Source: Pseudomonas sp. 2FG (GTDB lineage: Bacteria > Pseudomonadota > Gammaproteobacteria > Pseudomonadales > Pseudomonadaceae). From it: a stretch of 64,000 nucleotides of DNA. The DNA lies in contig NZ_SCMP01000010.1 of assembly GCF_005502935.1 (NCBI RefSeq), forward strand, positions 62,001 to 126,000. Direction: 5' to 3'. Made by a program: the position numbers and the translations under genes. The notes below the pieces were generated by a model, which was given only the letters and a program-made list of their open reading frames with translations, did no database searches and was not told the origin of the DNA. Of this stretch, positions 8,233-18,551 are shown one piece after another (position 1 is the first letter of the stretch; every line of letters starts with the position of its first letter).

Positions 8233-10281
8233 ATGAAAAAACTAAACGCAGGCAATCTATTGGCTGGGATGCGCAGCAGCACCTTGATCGCGGGGCTTTT
8301 TATCGTCCTGATCGTCTCCATCGTGTTGTTGTTCGCCAACTTCGCCTATATCAACACCCAGTCGAACTATGACAAGGGCTACATCAGTCACTCCGGTGAG
8401 CTGCGTGTACTCTCCCAGCGGATCGCGAAGAACGCCACGGAAGCGGCAGCGGGTAAGGTCGAGGCCTTCGCCCTGTTGAAAGACGCGCGCAACGACTTCG
8501 AGAAGCGCTGGGGCTTCCTGGTCAAGGGTGACGAGTCGACGGGGCTGCCGTCAGCTCCAGAAACGGTGCAGGCGGAAATGGTCGCCGTGCAAAAGGACTG
8601 GGACAGCCTGCGGCAGAACGCCGATGCCATTCTCGCCAGCGAGCAGACGGTTCTCTCCCTGCACCAGGTCGCCGCGACCTTGGCGGAAACCATTCCGCAA
8701 CTGCAGGTCGAGTACGAAGAGGTGGTCGACATCCTGCTCGAGAGCGGTGCGCCGGCCGCCCAGGTTTCGGTAGCCCAGCGTCAATCGTTGCTGGCCGAAC
8801 GTATCCTCGGCTCGGTGAACAAGGTGCTCGCGGGTGACGAAGACTCGGTGCAGGCCGCCGACATGTTCGGCCGCGATGCCAGCCTGTTCGGTCGAGTGCT
8901 GAGCGCGATGCTGGAAGGCAATGCGGCGATGAAGATCGCCAAGGTGACCGACCAGGAAGCCCTCGAGCGACTGGCGGAAATTTCCGAGCTGTTCGAGTTC
9001 GTTTCCGGTTCGGTGGACGAGATTCTGGAGACCTCGCCAGAGTTGTTCCAGGTTCGGGAATCTGCCAGCAGCATCTTCACCGTTTCCCAGACCTTGCTGG
9101 ACAAAGCCTCGCAACTGGCCAGCGGGTTTGAAAACCTGGCCGGCGGCCGTCACCTGAATACCCTCGCCGGTTATGTCCTGGGCCTGCTGGCATTGGCCTC
9201 GATTATCTTGATCAGCTTGGTCATGGTGCAGAGCACCCGTAGTCGTCTGGCTGAAACCGCCGAGAAGAACGAGCGTAACCAGGCGGCAATTCTGCGACTG
9301 CTGGATGAAATCGCCGACCTCGCCGACGGTGACCTGACGGTAGCGGCAACGGTAACCGAAGACTTCACCGGCGCCATCGCGGACTCGATCAACTACTCGA
9401 TCGACCAACTACGTGACCTGGTCGCAACGATCAACTTGACCGCCGTACAAGTGGCGGCGGCCGCCCAGGAAACCCAGGCGACAGCCATGCACCTGGCCGA
9501 AGCTTCCGAGCACCAGGCGCAGGAAATCGCCGGTGCTTCTGCGGCGATCAACGAAATGGCCGTGTCGATCGACCAGGTATCGGCGAACGCCTCGGAATCC
9601 TCCGCAGTAGCGGAGCGTTCGGTAGCCATCGCCAACAAGGGCAACGAGGTGGTGCATAACACCATCACCGGCATGGATAACATCCGTGAGCAGATCCAGG
9701 ACACCTCGAAGCGGATCAAACGCCTCGGTGAATCGTCCCAGGAGATCGGTGACATCGTCAGCCTGATTAACGACATTGCCGACCAGACCAACATCCTCGC
9801 CCTGAACGCCGCGATCCAGGCCTCTATGGCCGGTGACGCGGGTCGTGGCTTCGCCGTGGTAGCGGACGAGGTACAACGCCTCGCGGAACGTTCCTCCGCG
9901 GCAACCAAGCAGATCGAGGCGCTGGTTAAAACGATTCAGACCGACACCAACGAAGCGGTTATCTCGATGGAGCAAACCACCTCTGAAGTGGTGCGCGGTG
10001 CCCACCTGGCGCAAGACGCCGGTGTGGCCCTGGAGGAGATTGAAAAAGTATCCAAGACCCTCGCGGCCTTGATTCAGAACATCTCCAACGCCGCGCGGCA
10101 GCAAGCCTCTTCGGCAGGCCATATCTCCAACACCATGAACGTGATTCAGGAAATCACCTCGCAGACCTCCTCGGGCACCACGGCTACCGCCAAAAGCATT
10201 GGTAACCTGGCCAAGATGGCCAGTGAGATGCGTCGGTCGGTTTCCGGCTTTACCCTGCCGGAAGCCACGGATCAAGCCTGA
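8233..10281 (+). CDS. pilJ: PilJ, type IV pilus methyl-accepting chemoreceptor
   Basis: 682 residues. First membrane helix near residues 15-38 ([19 protein letters not shown]), a periplasmic region with two PilJ-type helical units ([17 protein letters not shown] and [15 protein letters not shown]), second helix near 308-332 ([19 protein letters not shown]), then a cytoplasmic coiled coil. The signalling tip [26 protein letters not shown] lies near 520-545 and differs from the usual IEAARAGE. In P. aeruginosa PilJ interacts with pilin and signals surface contact. The ATG at 8233 follows weak upstream purines; an in-frame ATG at 8179 would add 18 residues that do not look like a receptor N-terminus. 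Confidence 0.96.
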   Translation: MKKLNAGNLLAGMRSSTLIAGLFIVLIVSIVLLFANFAYINTQSNYDKGYISHSGELRVLSQRIAKNATEAAAGKVEAFALLKDARNDFEKRWGFLVKGDESTGLPSAPETVQAEMVAVQKDWDSLRQNADAILASEQTVLSLHQVAATLAETIPQLQVEYEEVVDILLESGAPAAQVSVAQRQSLLAERILGSVNKVLAGDEDSVQAADMFGRDASLFGRVLSAMLEGNAAMKIAKVTDQEALERLAEISELFEFVSGSVDEILETSPELFQVRESASSIFTVSQTLLDKASQLASGFENLAGGRHLNTLAGYVLGLLALASIILISLVMVQSTRSRLAETAEKNERNQAAILRLLDEIADLADGDLTVAATVTEDFTGAIADSINYSIDQLRDLVATINLTAVQVAAAAQETQATAMHLAEASEHQAQEIAGASAAINEMAVSIDQVSANASESSAVAERSVAIANKGNEVVHNTITGMDNIREQIQDTSKRIKRLGESSQEIGDIVSLINDIADQTNILALNAAIQASMAGDAGRGFAVVADEVQRLAERSSAATKQIEALVKTIQTDTNEAVISMEQTTSEVVRGAHLAQDAGVALEEIEKVSKTLAALIQNISNAARQQASSAGHISNTMNVIQEITSQTSSGTTATAKSIGNLAKMASEMRRSVSGFTLPEATDQA

Positions 10282-10325
10282 TCAGGAGAGGTGCGGCGAC
10301 CTGAAGAGGTCGCCGCCACGCGGCC

Positions 10326-11210
10326 ATGAGCGAGGGGCACGGCATGCAGCCAAGCGGGGCCTGGGCCTTGAAACCCCTGGTCGATATGACACCGGCAGAA
10401 TTCTACGACTGGCAAACGTTGTTGGAAGAGCGTACCGGGGTAGTGATCAGCGAACAGCGCCAGGCATTTTTGCAGACCAACCTGAGCGCGCGGATGCGCG
10501 AATTGGGTGTGGCTGACTATGCCAGCTACTACCGGCAGGTCACCGATGGTCCGCGTGGGGCGGTGGAATGGTCGATCCTGCTGGATCGCCTGACGGTTCA
10601 AGAAACCCGGTTTTTCCGCCATCGCCCATCCTTCCAAGTACTCGAGCATTACCTGGGTGAGCGCTTGGCGCGAGCTGAAGTCGGTGAGCAACCCTGGGCC
10701 TTGTGGAGCGTGGGTTGTTCCAGTGGTGAGGAGCCTTACTCCTTGGCAATCAGCGCCGCCGAAGTCTTGCGTGATAGTGAGCGGCCCGCGCATTTTGGCG
10801 TGACCGGTACCGATATCAGTCTGAATGCCCTGAGCAAGGCGCGCGCCGGTCAATACGGCGCGCGCAAGCTCGAGCAAATGGATATAGAGCTGTGTGAGCG
10901 GTACTTTGACGCACAGTCCGATGGACGCTTCAAGGTAGTACCGAGCCTGGCTGCGCGAGTGTGTTGCGCCCGGCTCAATGTGCTGGAACTGGCGAAGGCG
11001 CCAATGTCCGGCATGGACGTCATTTTCTGTCAGAACTTGCTGATCTATTTTCGTCGCTGGCGCCGCCGCGAGATCCTCAACCGCCTGGCCGAGCGCCTGG
11101 CACCGGGTGGTCTGTTGGTAGTCGGCGTCGGCGAAGTGATCGGTTGGCAACATCCGGAGCTAGAACCGGTGGCCGACGAGCGAGTGCTGGCTTTTACCCG
11201 AAAGGGGTAA
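10326..11210 (+). CDS. pilK: PilK, CheR-type chemoreceptor methyltransferase
   Basis: 294 residues. An N-terminal CheR helical domain is followed by a Rossmann SAM-dependent domain: ETRFFRH near residue 93, WSVGCSSGEEPYSLAI (SAM loop) near residue 127 and MDVIFCQNLLIYF near residue 228. Methylates glutamates of PilJ to tune its output; ChpB is the counter-enzyme. Lies 44 bp after pilJ and a few bases before chpA. Confidence 0.95.
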   Translation: MSEGHGMQPSGAWALKPLVDMTPAEFYDWQTLLEERTGVVISEQRQAFLQTNLSARMRELGVADYASYYRQVTDGPRGAVEWSILLDRLTVQETRFFRHRPSFQVLEHYLGERLARAEVGEQPWALWSVGCSSGEEPYSLAISAAEVLRDSERPAHFGVTGTDISLNALSKARAGQYGARKLEQMDIELCERYFDAQSDGRFKVVPSLAARVCCARLNVLELAKAPMSGMDVIFCQNLLIYFRRWRRREILNRLAERLAPGGLLVVGVGEVIGWQHPELEPVADERVLAFTRKG

Positions 11211-11234
11211 CGTGCGGTTATGAGTGGAGTTGCT

Positions 11235-14200
11235 ATGGGTGATCGGCACGACTATGTCGCCCTGGAGTGGGTCAAAGGCGAGATCGCGGAAACCCTGAAA
11301 CAGGCGCGGCAAGCCCTGGAGGCGTTCGTCGAGAGCCCGCAGGACTCGACACGCATGCGTTTCTGTCTGACCTATGTACACCAGGTCCATGGCACTCTGC
11401 AGATGGTGGAGTTCTACGGTGCGGCGCTGCTCGCGGAAGAAATGGAGCAGCTGTCCCAGGCGCTGATGGAAAACCGCGTAGCCAACCAGGCTGAGGCCCT
11501 GGAAGTGCTGATGCAGGCGATTCTGCAGCTGCCGGTTTATCTGGATCGAATTCAGACCGCGCGACGCGATCTGCCGATGGTGGTGTTGCCGCTGCTGAAT
11601 GATCTGCGCGCGGCACGCGGCGAGAAACTGCTGTCGGAAACCAGTCTGTTCTCGCCGGACATGTCGGCTCGTCAGCCGGCCCTGTCGGTGGAGTCGCTGG
11701 CACAACTGCGCACCGCCGAGCTCCCGGTCCTGCTGCGCAAGCTGCGGCAGATGCTGCAGATGGCCTTGGTCGGGGTGCTCCGCAACCAGGACCTCGGCAC
11801 CAACCTGGGCTATATGGCGCGGGTTTTTGCCCGTCTCGAAGTGCTCTGCAAAGACGCTCCGCTTGGCCCGCTGTGGCAGATCGCGTCGGGCATGATCGAG
11901 GGCCTGGCCAACGGTAGCGTGCTCAACGGCAGCTCGGTGCGAACCTTGCTCCGCCAGGCGGATAAAGAGCTCAAGCGCCTGCTGGAACAGGGGGCGGAGG
12001 GCATCAATCAGGCCGCTCCGGACGAACTGATCAAAAACCTGCTGTTCTACGTGGCGAAGGCCCCGGCGCAATCGCCGCGGATCCGCGCCTTGAAAGAACA
12101 CTATCGCCTCGATGACGCCTTGCCGGACCACGAGGTGGTGGACGAAGAGCGGGCGCGCCTGGCCGGGCCGGATCGCGATGCGATGCGCTCGGTGGTCGCC
12201 GCGCTGTGCGAAGAGTTGGTGCGGGTCAAGGACAGCCTCGACCTGTTTGTCCGCAGCGACCGCAGCAAAGTCGCCGAACTGGATAGCCAACTGGCGCCGC
12301 TCAAGCAGATCGCCGATACCCTGGCGGTGCTCGGTTTCGGCCAGCCGCGCAAGGTGATTCTCGATCAGATCGATGTGGTGCATGGCTTGTCCCTCGGCCA
12401 GCGCGAGCCGAGCGATGCGATGCTGATGGATGTCGCCGGGGCGCTGCTGTATGTGGAGGCGACCCTGGCCGGCATGGTTGGTCCGGCCGATGACAGCAGC
12501 CGCGAAGAAAGCCGGCTGCCGACCACCGATGTGGCGCAGATTCACCAGCTTGTGATTAAAGAGGCGCGCAACGGCCTGGAGCAGGCCAAAGACGCGATCA
12601 TCGAATTCATCGCCTCGCAGTGGAACCACGAACACCTGGCCCGGGTGCCTGAGCTACTGACCCAGGCGCGTGGTGGCCTGGCGATGATTCCGCTGGCGCG
12701 TGCCGCGGCCTTGCTGCAAGCCTGTAATCGCTACATTCAAGAACAGCTGCTGGCCCGTAAAGCGGTGCCGAACTGGCAGAGCCTCGATACCCTGGCCGAT
12801 GCCATCACCAGCGTCGAGTATTACCTCGAACGGCTGGCCGAAGACCATGCGACCCAGGGCGATCTGATCCTCGATGTGGCCGAAGAGAGCCTGGAGACCC
12901 TCGGCTACCCGCTGCAGGAGAAGCCGTCGATTCTTGATCGTGTCGAGCCTGCAGTAGAGTCTTTTGCGCCACTGGCTGATCCGCTGCACGACATCGAGGT
13001 GCTAGCCGACGAGCCGCTGGAAGAGCTTGAATTGGGTCTGCCGGTGGAGAGCCAGGAGGCCGATCCTGAGCTGACAAACCTGGAGTTCGGCGACGAACTG
13101 AGCCTGGAATTCGCCGAGGTTGCTGCCGAGGTTGCCGGTGAGGGCACTGAGTTGCTGGTTTCCGATGACAATTGGAACCTCAGTGAGCTGCCAGAAATGG
13201 CTCTGGAAGACATCGATTTCAGTCTGGCGGCAACGCTGGACGAGCTGTCGTCGTTGCCCGGCCTGGAATTGACCGAGGTTGAGGCGCCCTTGAGTTGGGG
13301 TGGCGATAGCACATTGGAGCTGGAAGAACTCAGCTTCGATGCGCTCAACGACAACCCGGCACAGTGGAGCGAGGCTGAACTGGCCGAGCTGGAACTTCCC
13401 GAAGTTGAGCTGCCGAGCGCGCCGTTCGAGCCCGAGGAGCAAGCCGCGCCCGCTTCGATGCCTCTGTCCATGGCCGAGGTCATGGCGACGCCGGTGCAGG
13501 CCATCAATCCGCCGGCCCAGGATGTACCCCCCAGCCTGCTACCGCCGCCGGCCGATGAAGAACCGGTAGACGAAGAGCTGCTGGAAGTCTTTATCGAGGA
13601 AGTCGGCGAGGTACTGGAAAGCATCGCCGAGTCTCTGCCGCAGTGGCGTGCGGACACCGACAATAAAGCAGCCCTCAGCGAAGTCCGGCGTGCCTTCCAC
13701 ACCCTCAAGGGCAGTGGGCGGATGGTTCGTGCGCTGATTATTGGCGAACTGGGCTGGTCCATCGAGAACCTGCTCAATCGAGTGCTGGAGCGCAGCATTC
13801 AGCCTGGCGATGAGGTGCAGCAAGTCATAGTCGAGGTGGTCGAGTTGATGCCGGCGCTGGTGGCAGAGTTCGCCGCCAAGGCTCAGCGTCAGCGTGACGA
13901 TGTCGACCGCTTAGCCGCCACTGCTCATGCGTTGGCCAAGGGCCAGAGCCTCGCAAAAATTGATGCCCAGGTCTCCCAGCAGACAGCCGCAGCCATGGGC
14001 GAGCCTGTGACTGCAGCGGTTGTGGATGCAGTGTCCGATGCGCTCGATCCGCAGTTGATCGAGATCTTCCGCAATGAGGCGGAAACCCACCTGGATACCT
14101 TGCTCGGCTTCCTCGCCGATTGCGCCCAGGAGCTGCCACAAGCGGTCACCGATGATCTGCAGCGCGCTCTGCATACCCTCAAGGGCAGTGCGTACATGGC

Positions 14201-17200
14201 CGGCATTCTGCCGATCGCCGAGATCGCCACGCCACTGGAAAAGCTGGTCAAGGAATTCAAGGCCAACCTGATTCCGATGGATCTGGCCGAGGCTGAGTTG
14301 CTGCAGAGTGCCGAGCAGTTGTTCCGCCGCGGTCTGGAGCAGCTGGAAGAACAGCCGTTAGCAGCCATCGAGGGGGCTGCGGAGCTGCTCGAGCGCGCGC
14401 ACAAATTACACCAAGACCGGCTGGACGCCGCACAAACTGCGCGTCAGGGCCAGCAAGGTGAAACTCGCGATCCGCAACTGATCGGCATCTTTCTCGCCGA
14501 AGGCATGGATATCCTGCTGGACGCCGAGGATCTATTGCGCCGCTGGCGCGAGCATCCGTCTGAGCGCCAGGAACTCAGTGCCCTGCTCGACGAACTGAGC
14601 ACCCTGGGTCGTGGCGCCGAGATGGCCGAGCTGCCGCAGATCGATGAGCTCTGTGAAGCGCTGCTGGATCTCTACGGCGCGGTCGAAGAAGGTAGCTTGG
14701 CCGTCAGTGAGCGCTTTTTCAGTGAGGTTGAGAGTGCGCACGAAGAGCTGATCAGCATGATGGATCAGGTTGCTGCCGGGCTGCAGGTCAGCGCGCAACC
14801 CGAGCGGGTCGAAGCCTTGCGTGTATTGCTGGGCGAGGTTCTCGACCCGCGGACCCTGGCCTTGCTGACACCGGATGCCAATGCGCAGCTGCAAATCATC
14901 GAACTGGACGCGGCAACTGCCGAACTCGAATTGGCCGAGTGGGCGCTCGGCGAGGCGATGCAGCGCTCCGAGCCAGGGGATCAAGGCGCGGATATAGCGC
15001 TCGAAGTACAGTCGTGGCTGGCAGTCGAAGAAGAGTCGCCGGTCGCCACGCATGACCTGCAGGACGAGGAAATGGTCGCGATCTTCATCGAAGAGGCGGT
15101 CGATATCCTGGAAAGCGCCGGTCAGGCCCTGGAGCGTTGGCTGAGTGAACCGGACAATAATCGGGCGCTGTCTTCTCTGCTGCGTGATCTGCACACCCTG
15201 AAAGGTGGCGCGCGGATGGCTGAGATTGGCCCGATCGGCGATCTCGCCCATGAGCTGGAAGCGCTGTACGAAGGCCTGGTGGATCGGCGTTACAGCTATT
15301 CGCCAGTACTGAGGGGGTTGCTGCAACAGAGCCACGACCGTCTGGCCCTGTTGCTGGAGCAGTTGCAGGCCAAGCACCCGCTGCTCGATCCGATCGAGCC
15401 GATCCAGGCAATTCGCAGCTTCCGTCAGGGCGGTGGGCAAAGCCTGCCGGCGGCGGTTGTCATGCCGCAACCTGACTTTGAAGCCGAAGCCGAAGCCGAA
15501 GCCGAAGCCGAGTTGCAGGTGGAAGAGCTATTTGAGCTTGGGTTAGCGCCGTTGGCGGGCGAGCTGGTCGACGAGTCGCGCTCTGCGTTGAGCGCTGAGC
15601 CGCACGAGCTGTCGTTGGCTGAGCCGCTTGAGTTAAGTGCTGTAGCAGAAGCCGTGCCCGCCGAGCCGCTTGAGTTGGGCGAGCCGCAAGTCTTGGCCGC
15701 GGCAGCAGCGTCGACTTTCGAGGATGAGCGCGATCCCGAGTTGGTGGAAATTTTCCTCGAAGAAGGTTTCGATATCATCGATAGCTCCAGCGCGGCCCTG
15801 CAGCGCTGGAAGGAAGACCTCGATAACACTATCGAGCTCGAGTCTCTGCAGCGTGATCTACACACCCTCAAGGGTGGTGCGCGGATGGCTGAAATCCGTG
15901 AGATCGGCGACCTTGCGCATGAGTTGGAGTTCCTCTACGAGGGGCTTGGCGACGGGCGTTTGCGCGCCAGTCCTGAGCTCTTCAACCTGCTCCAGACTTG
16001 CCATGATCGGCTCGCCGAAATGCTCGAGGCGGTGCGTGGCAAGCGTGCCGTGCCGAGCGGCGAGGCGCTGATCGAGACTATCCAGAGCTTTCGCGCGAAT
16101 CCGGATGAGCAACTGAGCATACCGCCCAGCGTGCACCTGAGGGCCGCGGTCGACGCGCTGGCGGAAGATGCCGAGGCAGATATTCTCGACATCTTCCTCG
16201 AGGAAGCTGACGACCTACTGGAGGCCATGGAAAGCGCCATCGGCCGCTGGGGAAAGCAGCATGACGATGACGCGGCCATCGACGATATGCTGCGCATCCT
16301 GCACACCTTGAAAGGTGGCGCGCGGCTGGCCGGACAGAACAGCCTGGGCGATCTGACCCATGATCTGGAGCAGCACCTGAGCGAGGCGCAGCAGCAAGAC
16401 GCATCTTGGTCAGAGAGTCTGTCTCTCGATGTGCAGTCCGGTTTTGAGGGCCTGCAGCGCGAGCTCGAGCAATTGCGCCAGCGCCTCAATGAGAGTCTGG
16501 CGGCAGAGCTTGCCGATGAGTCGACTGAGGCGCCCCAGCTCGAGCCCGAGCCGGTTACAGCGCTACCCAGCCCACCGACAGCCCGTACCTTGAGCAGCCC
16601 GATCGTGGCGGCCAGCGAGCTGCCGACGGTGCCGCTGGCGGCGAAGGTCTTGCCGTTCGTCCGGCGTGCTCAAGAGGCGGCCCTGGAGGCCGCTGCCCGG
16701 CGTGCTCCGCAGGAGTTGGTCAAGGTGCCGGCCGAGCTGCTGGAGGGCCTGGTCAACTTGGCGGGGGAGACCTCGATCTTCCGCGGTCGCGTCGAGCAAC
16801 AGGTCAGCGACTTTGGTTTCACCCTCGGCGAAATGGAAGCCACCATCGACCGGGTGCGTGATCAATTACGCCGGTTGGATATCGAAACCCAGTCGCAGAT
16901 CATCAGCCGCTATCAAGCGGAGGCCGAGCGTGTCGGCTACGAAGACTTCGACCCGCTGGAGATGGACCGGCACTCGCAGCTGCAGCAGCTCTCGCGCGCG
17001 CTGTTCGAGTCGGCATCCGACCTGCTCGACCTGAAAGAAACCCTGGCGGCGCGTAACCGTGACGCGGAAACCCTGCTGCTGCAGCAGGCGCGGGTCAACA
17101 CCGAGCTGCAGGAAGGCCTGATGCGTACGCGCATGGTGCCCTTCGATCGGCTGGTGCCGCGCTTGCGCCGCATCGTCCGGCAGGTGGCGAGCGAGCTAGG

Positions 17201-18551
17201 CAAGCAGGTCGAGTTCCATGTCGGCAATGCCGACGGCGAGATGGACCGCACGGTGCTGGAGCGCATCGTCGCACCGCTGGAGCACATGCTGCGCAATGCC
17301 GTCGACCACGGCATCGAGGCGGCTGAAGTGCGCCGCGCCGCCGGCAAAACGGATCAGGGCAGTATCCGCCTGAGCCTCGGCCGTGAGGGCGGCGATATTG
17401 TCCTGACCCTCGCCGACGACGGCGGCGGTATCAAGCTCGACGCGGTGCGCCGCAAGGCCATCGAGCGCGGCATGATGGATGCCGACTCCGACCTCACCGA
17501 TCACGAGGTTCTGCAATTCATCCTGGAAGCGGGCTTCTCCACCGCCGAGAAGGTCACGCAGATTTCCGGGCGTGGCGTCGGCATGGACGTGGTGCACTCC
17601 GAGGTGAAGCAACTCGGCGGTTCCATGAGCATCGACTCGACCCCGGGCGAGGGCAGCACCTTCCGGATCCGCCTGCCATTCACCGTGTCGGTCAACCGCG
17701 CGCTGATGGTGCTGTCTGGCGAGGACCTGTACGCCATTCCGCTGAACACCATCGAAGGTATCGTGCGGGTCTCGCCGTACGAGCTGGAGGCTTACTATCA
17801 GCCGGATGCGCCGCGCTTCGAGTATGCCGGGCAGGCTTACGAGTTGCGCTACCTGGGCGACCTGTTGAACAACGGCCAGCAGCCGAAGCTGGTCGGCCAG
17901 AGTCTGCCGTTGCCGGTGATTCTGGTGCGCTCCAGCGAGCATGCGGTGGCGGTGCAGGTGGATTCCCTGGCCGGCTCGCGCGAAATCGTGGTGAAGAGCC
18001 TCGGCCCGCAGTTCGCCGGGGTGCATGGCATCTCCGGGGCGACCATCCTCGGTGACGGTCGGGTGGTGGTGATTCTCGATCTGTTGGCGACTATCCGGGT
18101 GCTGCACGCCCACCTGCTGACCCAATTGCTGCCGCGTACCGCGAGCCGTGCCGCCTTGCCCGCGGAGCTCGAGGTCGAACGGCCGACGCTGGTGATGGTG
18201 GTGGATGACTCGGTCACCGTGCGCAAGGTCACCAGCCGCCTGTTGGAGCGTAACGGCATGAACGTGCTGACCGCCAAGGATGGGGTCGACGCGATCTCCC
18301 TGCTGCAGGAGCACAAGCCCGACATCATGCTGCTGGACATCGAAATGCCGCGCATGGACGGCTTCGAAGTGGCCACCCTGGTGCGCCACGACGAGCGCCT
18401 GAAGGACCTGCCGATCATCATGATCACCTCGCGTACCGGTGAGAAGCACCGTGAGCGGGCGATGAACATCGGCGTCAACGACTACCTCGGCAAGCCGTAT
18501 CAAGAGTCCTTGCTGCTCGAAACCATTGCACAACTGGTCAAACGGATATGA
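11235..18551 (+). CDS. chpA: ChpA, giant hybrid histidine kinase of the Pil-Chp pathway
   Basis: 2,438 residues, close to P. aeruginosa ChpA. I count eight phosphotransfer modules: H49 (weak motif HQVHGTL), T476 (LLTQARGGLAM), H822 and H980 (HTLKGS), S1122 (ELSTLGRGAEM), then H1320, H1543 and H1690 (HTLKGGAR). This is six His, one Thr and one Ser, the published ChpA layout. After these come a dimerisation domain, an ATP-binding kinase core (HMLRNAVDHG near 2016, GRGVGMD near 2112), a CheW-like domain (about 2150-2300) and a C-terminal receiver with phospho-acceptor D2368. Low-complexity acidic linkers separate the modules. ATG 11235 has GGAG five bases upstream; ATG 11220 is possible. The stop overlaps chpB (ATGA). 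Confidence 0.96.
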   Translation: MGDRHDYVALEWVKGEIAETLKQARQALEAFVESPQDSTRMRFCLTYVHQVHGTLQMVEFYGAALLAEEMEQLSQALMENRVANQAEALEVLMQAILQLPVYLDRIQTARRDLPMVVLPLLNDLRAARGEKLLSETSLFSPDMSARQPALSVESLAQLRTAELPVLLRKLRQMLQMALVGVLRNQDLGTNLGYMARVFARLEVLCKDAPLGPLWQIASGMIEGLANGSVLNGSSVRTLLRQADKELKRLLEQGAEGINQAAPDELIKNLLFYVAKAPAQSPRIRALKEHYRLDDALPDHEVVDEERARLAGPDRDAMRSVVAALCEELVRVKDSLDLFVRSDRSKVAELDSQLAPLKQIADTLAVLGFGQPRKVILDQIDVVHGLSLGQREPSDAMLMDVAGALLYVEATLAGMVGPADDSSREESRLPTTDVAQIHQLVIKEARNGLEQAKDAIIEFIASQWNHEHLARVPELLTQARGGLAMIPLARAAALLQACNRYIQEQLLARKAVPNWQSLDTLADAITSVEYYLERLAEDHATQGDLILDVAEESLETLGYPLQEKPSILDRVEPAVESFAPLADPLHDIEVLADEPLEELELGLPVESQEADPELTNLEFGDELSLEFAEVAAEVAGEGTELLVSDDNWNLSELPEMALEDIDFSLAATLDELSSLPGLELTEVEAPLSWGGDSTLELEELSFDALNDNPAQWSEAELAELELPEVELPSAPFEPEEQAAPASMPLSMAEVMATPVQAINPPAQDVPPSLLPPPADEEPVDEELLEVFIEEVGEVLESIAESLPQWRADTDNKAALSEVRRAFHTLKGSGRMVRALIIGELGWSIENLLNRVLERSIQPGDEVQQVIVEVVELMPALVAEFAAKAQRQRDDVDRLAATAHALAKGQSLAKIDAQVSQQTAAAMGEPVTAAVVDAVSDALDPQLIEIFRNEAETHLDTLLGFLADCAQELPQAVTDDLQRALHTLKGSAYMAGILPIAEIATPLEKLVKEFKANLIPMDLAEAELLQSAEQLFRRGLEQLEEQPLAAIEGAAELLERAHKLHQDRLDAAQTARQGQQGETRDPQLIGIFLAEGMDILLDAEDLLRRWREHPSERQELSALLDELSTLGRGAEMAELPQIDELCEALLDLYGAVEEGSLAVSERFFSEVESAHEELISMMDQVAAGLQVSAQPERVEALRVLLGEVLDPRTLALLTPDANAQLQIIELDAATAELELAEWALGEAMQRSEPGDQGADIALEVQSWLAVEEESPVATHDLQDEEMVAIFIEEAVDILESAGQALERWLSEPDNNRALSSLLRDLHTLKGGARMAEIGPIGDLAHELEALYEGLVDRRYSYSPVLRGLLQQSHDRLALLLEQLQAKHPLLDPIEPIQAIRSFRQGGGQSLPAAVVMPQPDFEAEAEAEAEAELQVEELFELGLAPLAGELVDESRSALSAEPHELSLAEPLELSAVAEAVPAEPLELGEPQVLAAAAASTFEDERDPELVEIFLEEGFDIIDSSSAALQRWKEDLDNTIELESLQRDLHTLKGGARMAEIREIGDLAHELEFLYEGLGDGRLRASPELFNLLQTCHDRLAEMLEAVRGKRAVPSGEALIETIQSFRANPDEQLSIPPSVHLRAAVDALAEDAEADILDIFLEEADDLLEAMESAIGRWGKQHDDDAAIDDMLRILHTLKGGARLAGQNSLGDLTHDLEQHLSEAQQQDASWSESLSLDVQSGFEGLQRELEQLRQRLNESLAAELADESTEAPQLEPEPVTALPSPPTARTLSSPIVAASELPTVPLAAKVLPFVRRAQEAALEAAARRAPQELVKVPAELLEGLVNLAGETSIFRGRVEQQVSDFGFTLGEMEATIDRVRDQLRRLDIETQSQIISRYQAEAERVGYEDFDPLEMDRHSQLQQLSRALFESASDLLDLKETLAARNRDAETLLLQQARVNTELQEGLMRTRMVPFDRLVPRLRRIVRQVASELGKQVEFHVGNADGEMDRTVLERIVAPLEHMLRNAVDHGIEAAEVRRAAGKTDQGSIRLSLGREGGDIVLTLADDGGGIKLDAVRRKAIERGMMDADSDLTDHEVLQFILEAGFSTAEKVTQISGRGVGMDVVHSEVKQLGGSMSIDSTPGEGSTFRIRLPFTVSVNRALMVLSGEDLYAIPLNTIEGIVRVSPYELEAYYQPDAPRFEYAGQAYELRYLGDLLNNGQQPKLVGQSLPLPVILVRSSEHAVAVQVDSLAGSREIVVKSLGPQFAGVHGISGATILGDGRVVVILDLLATIRVLHAHLLTQLLPRTASRAALPAELEVERPTLVMVVDDSVTVRKVTSRLLERNGMNVLTAKDGVDAISLLQEHKPDIMLLDIEMPRMDGFEVATLVRHDERLKDLPIIMITSRTGEKHRERAMNIGVNDYLGKPYQESLLLETIAQLVKRI
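15480..15509 (+). repeat. Hexanucleotide GAAGCC repeat, five copies, inside chpA
   Basis: Five perfect GAAGCC units encode (EA)5 in the acidic linker between the H1320 and H1543 modules. Because the unit is two codons, slippage would change linker length without changing frame. Confidence 0.85.

Noticed and set aside
15470..15520. CRISPR-like or satellite repeat
   Set aside because: The GAAGCC tract is in-frame coding repeat of ChpA with no spacers.
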